NCBI GenBank assembly: GCA_964623085.1 | Contig: CAZUTO010000018.1 | Location: forward strand, 1-42,521 | Direction of reading: 5' to 3' | Length of the DNA stretch: 42,521 nt | Source: CAZUTO01 sp964623085 | GTDB taxonomy: Bacteria > Pseudomonadota > Gammaproteobacteria > Pseudomonadales > GM7GCV1 | Shown here: positions 42,326-42,521 of the stretch, in pieces | How positions within the stretch are numbered: position 1 is the first letter of the stretch | How the letters are laid out: each line of letters starts with the position of its first letter | Notes under the pieces: model-generated | What the model was told of the DNA's origin: nothing | Seen by the model: only the letters and a program-made list of their open reading frames with translations | Databases searched by the model: none | Made by a program: the position numbers and the translations under genes

Positions 42326-42521
42326 ATGTCTCAAGCCGAAGTATTTGTCCCTACAGCGATTACCATTACGGATAACGCCGTTTCAAAAATTCTTCATCTC
42401 GTAGAAGATGAAAGTAATCCAGAATTAAAATTACGCATTTTCGTAACGGGCGGCGGCTGCTCAGGTTTTCAGTACGGATTTTCCTTTGACGAAAAAGTAT
42501 CTGAGGACGATACCGTGGTAG
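42326..42521 (+). CDS. erpA: iron-sulfur cluster insertion protein ErpA (partial, runs off window)
   Basis: The first 65 residues of an A-type iron-sulfur carrier that delivers clusters to target proteins. ATG at 42326. The HesB fold starts with AITITDNAVSKILHLVEDE, and the first cluster cysteine is in GGGCSGFQYGF (about residues 43-53). The second CxC motif lies beyond the window end, so the gene is truncated here only by the window. It follows the bactofilin, as in Pseudomonas. Confidence 0.93.
   Translation, partial: MSQAEVFVPTAITITDNAVSKILHLVEDESNPELKLRIFVTGGGCSGFQYGFSFDEKVSEDDTVV

Noticed and set aside
1..42521. tRNA, rRNA or CRISPR arrays
   Set aside because: No stretch looked like a tRNA cloverleaf, rRNA segment or regularly spaced direct repeats on reading through; a tRNAscan or CRISPR search would settle it.

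Overview
The window is chromosomal DNA of a gammaproteobacterium. Gene orders match those of Pseudomonas and the marine Cellvibrionales-type lineages: metX-metW-DUF4426-rdgB, yggS/pilT-pilU, tsaE-amiC-mutL-miaA-hfq-hflX-hflK-hflC, hisZ-purA, ratA-rnfH-bamE/fur and argC-DUF6776-bactofilin-erpA. Base composition is moderate and TTG or GTG starts are common. Neither genus nor habitat can be read from the sequence alone. I see no rRNA, tRNA, CRISPR array, prophage or complete insertion sequence.

Layout. 1-1250 is an accessory-looking patch: an unrecognised 179-residue gene lies between two copies of a REP-like palindromic sequence and overlaps a broken 3' end of an imelysin-like gene whose full-length relative sits at 26885-27856. 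1269-7412 (minus strand) holds a GST, a MAPEG protein, rdgB, a DUF4426 protein, metW, metX, yggT, proC and yggS. pilT and pilU follow on plus. 9696-11869 (minus) holds ruvX, yqgE and queG. 12178-20712 (plus) is the classic tsaE to hflC superoperon for tRNA modification, cell-wall hydrolysis, mismatch repair, RNA chaperoning and membrane protease control. It is followed by a strong terminator, a DUF2065 gene, hisZ and purA, then an NSS-family transporter, ratA and rnfH. bamE and fur are divergent.

From 26885 to 30501 a three-gene minus-strand operon encodes two imelysin-family proteins around a two-heme-motif DUF1111 protein. It looks like a periplasmic iron or metal handling module and lies beside fur. 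Divergent from it is an orphan sdhC-sdhD pair closed by a perfect bidirectional terminator and not followed by sdhA or sdhB. By alignment to the E. coli proteins (from memory), both heme b axial histidines are replaced (SdhC Tyr81, SdhD Asn63) while quinone-site residues are kept. Next come a dsbD-type thiol-disulfide reductase, a PCuAC copper chaperone, a PfkB kinase, an exported protein with an internal duplication, a Tat-exported aldo/keto reductase, an acidic TPR lipoprotein, hemL, hemJ, argC, a DUF6776 protein, a bactofilin and the start of erpA, which runs off the window.

Most of the window is ordinary core genome. The two places that deserve attention are the heme-ligand-less orphan sdhCD pair and the REP-flanked patch at 383-1192 with the imelysin remnant.
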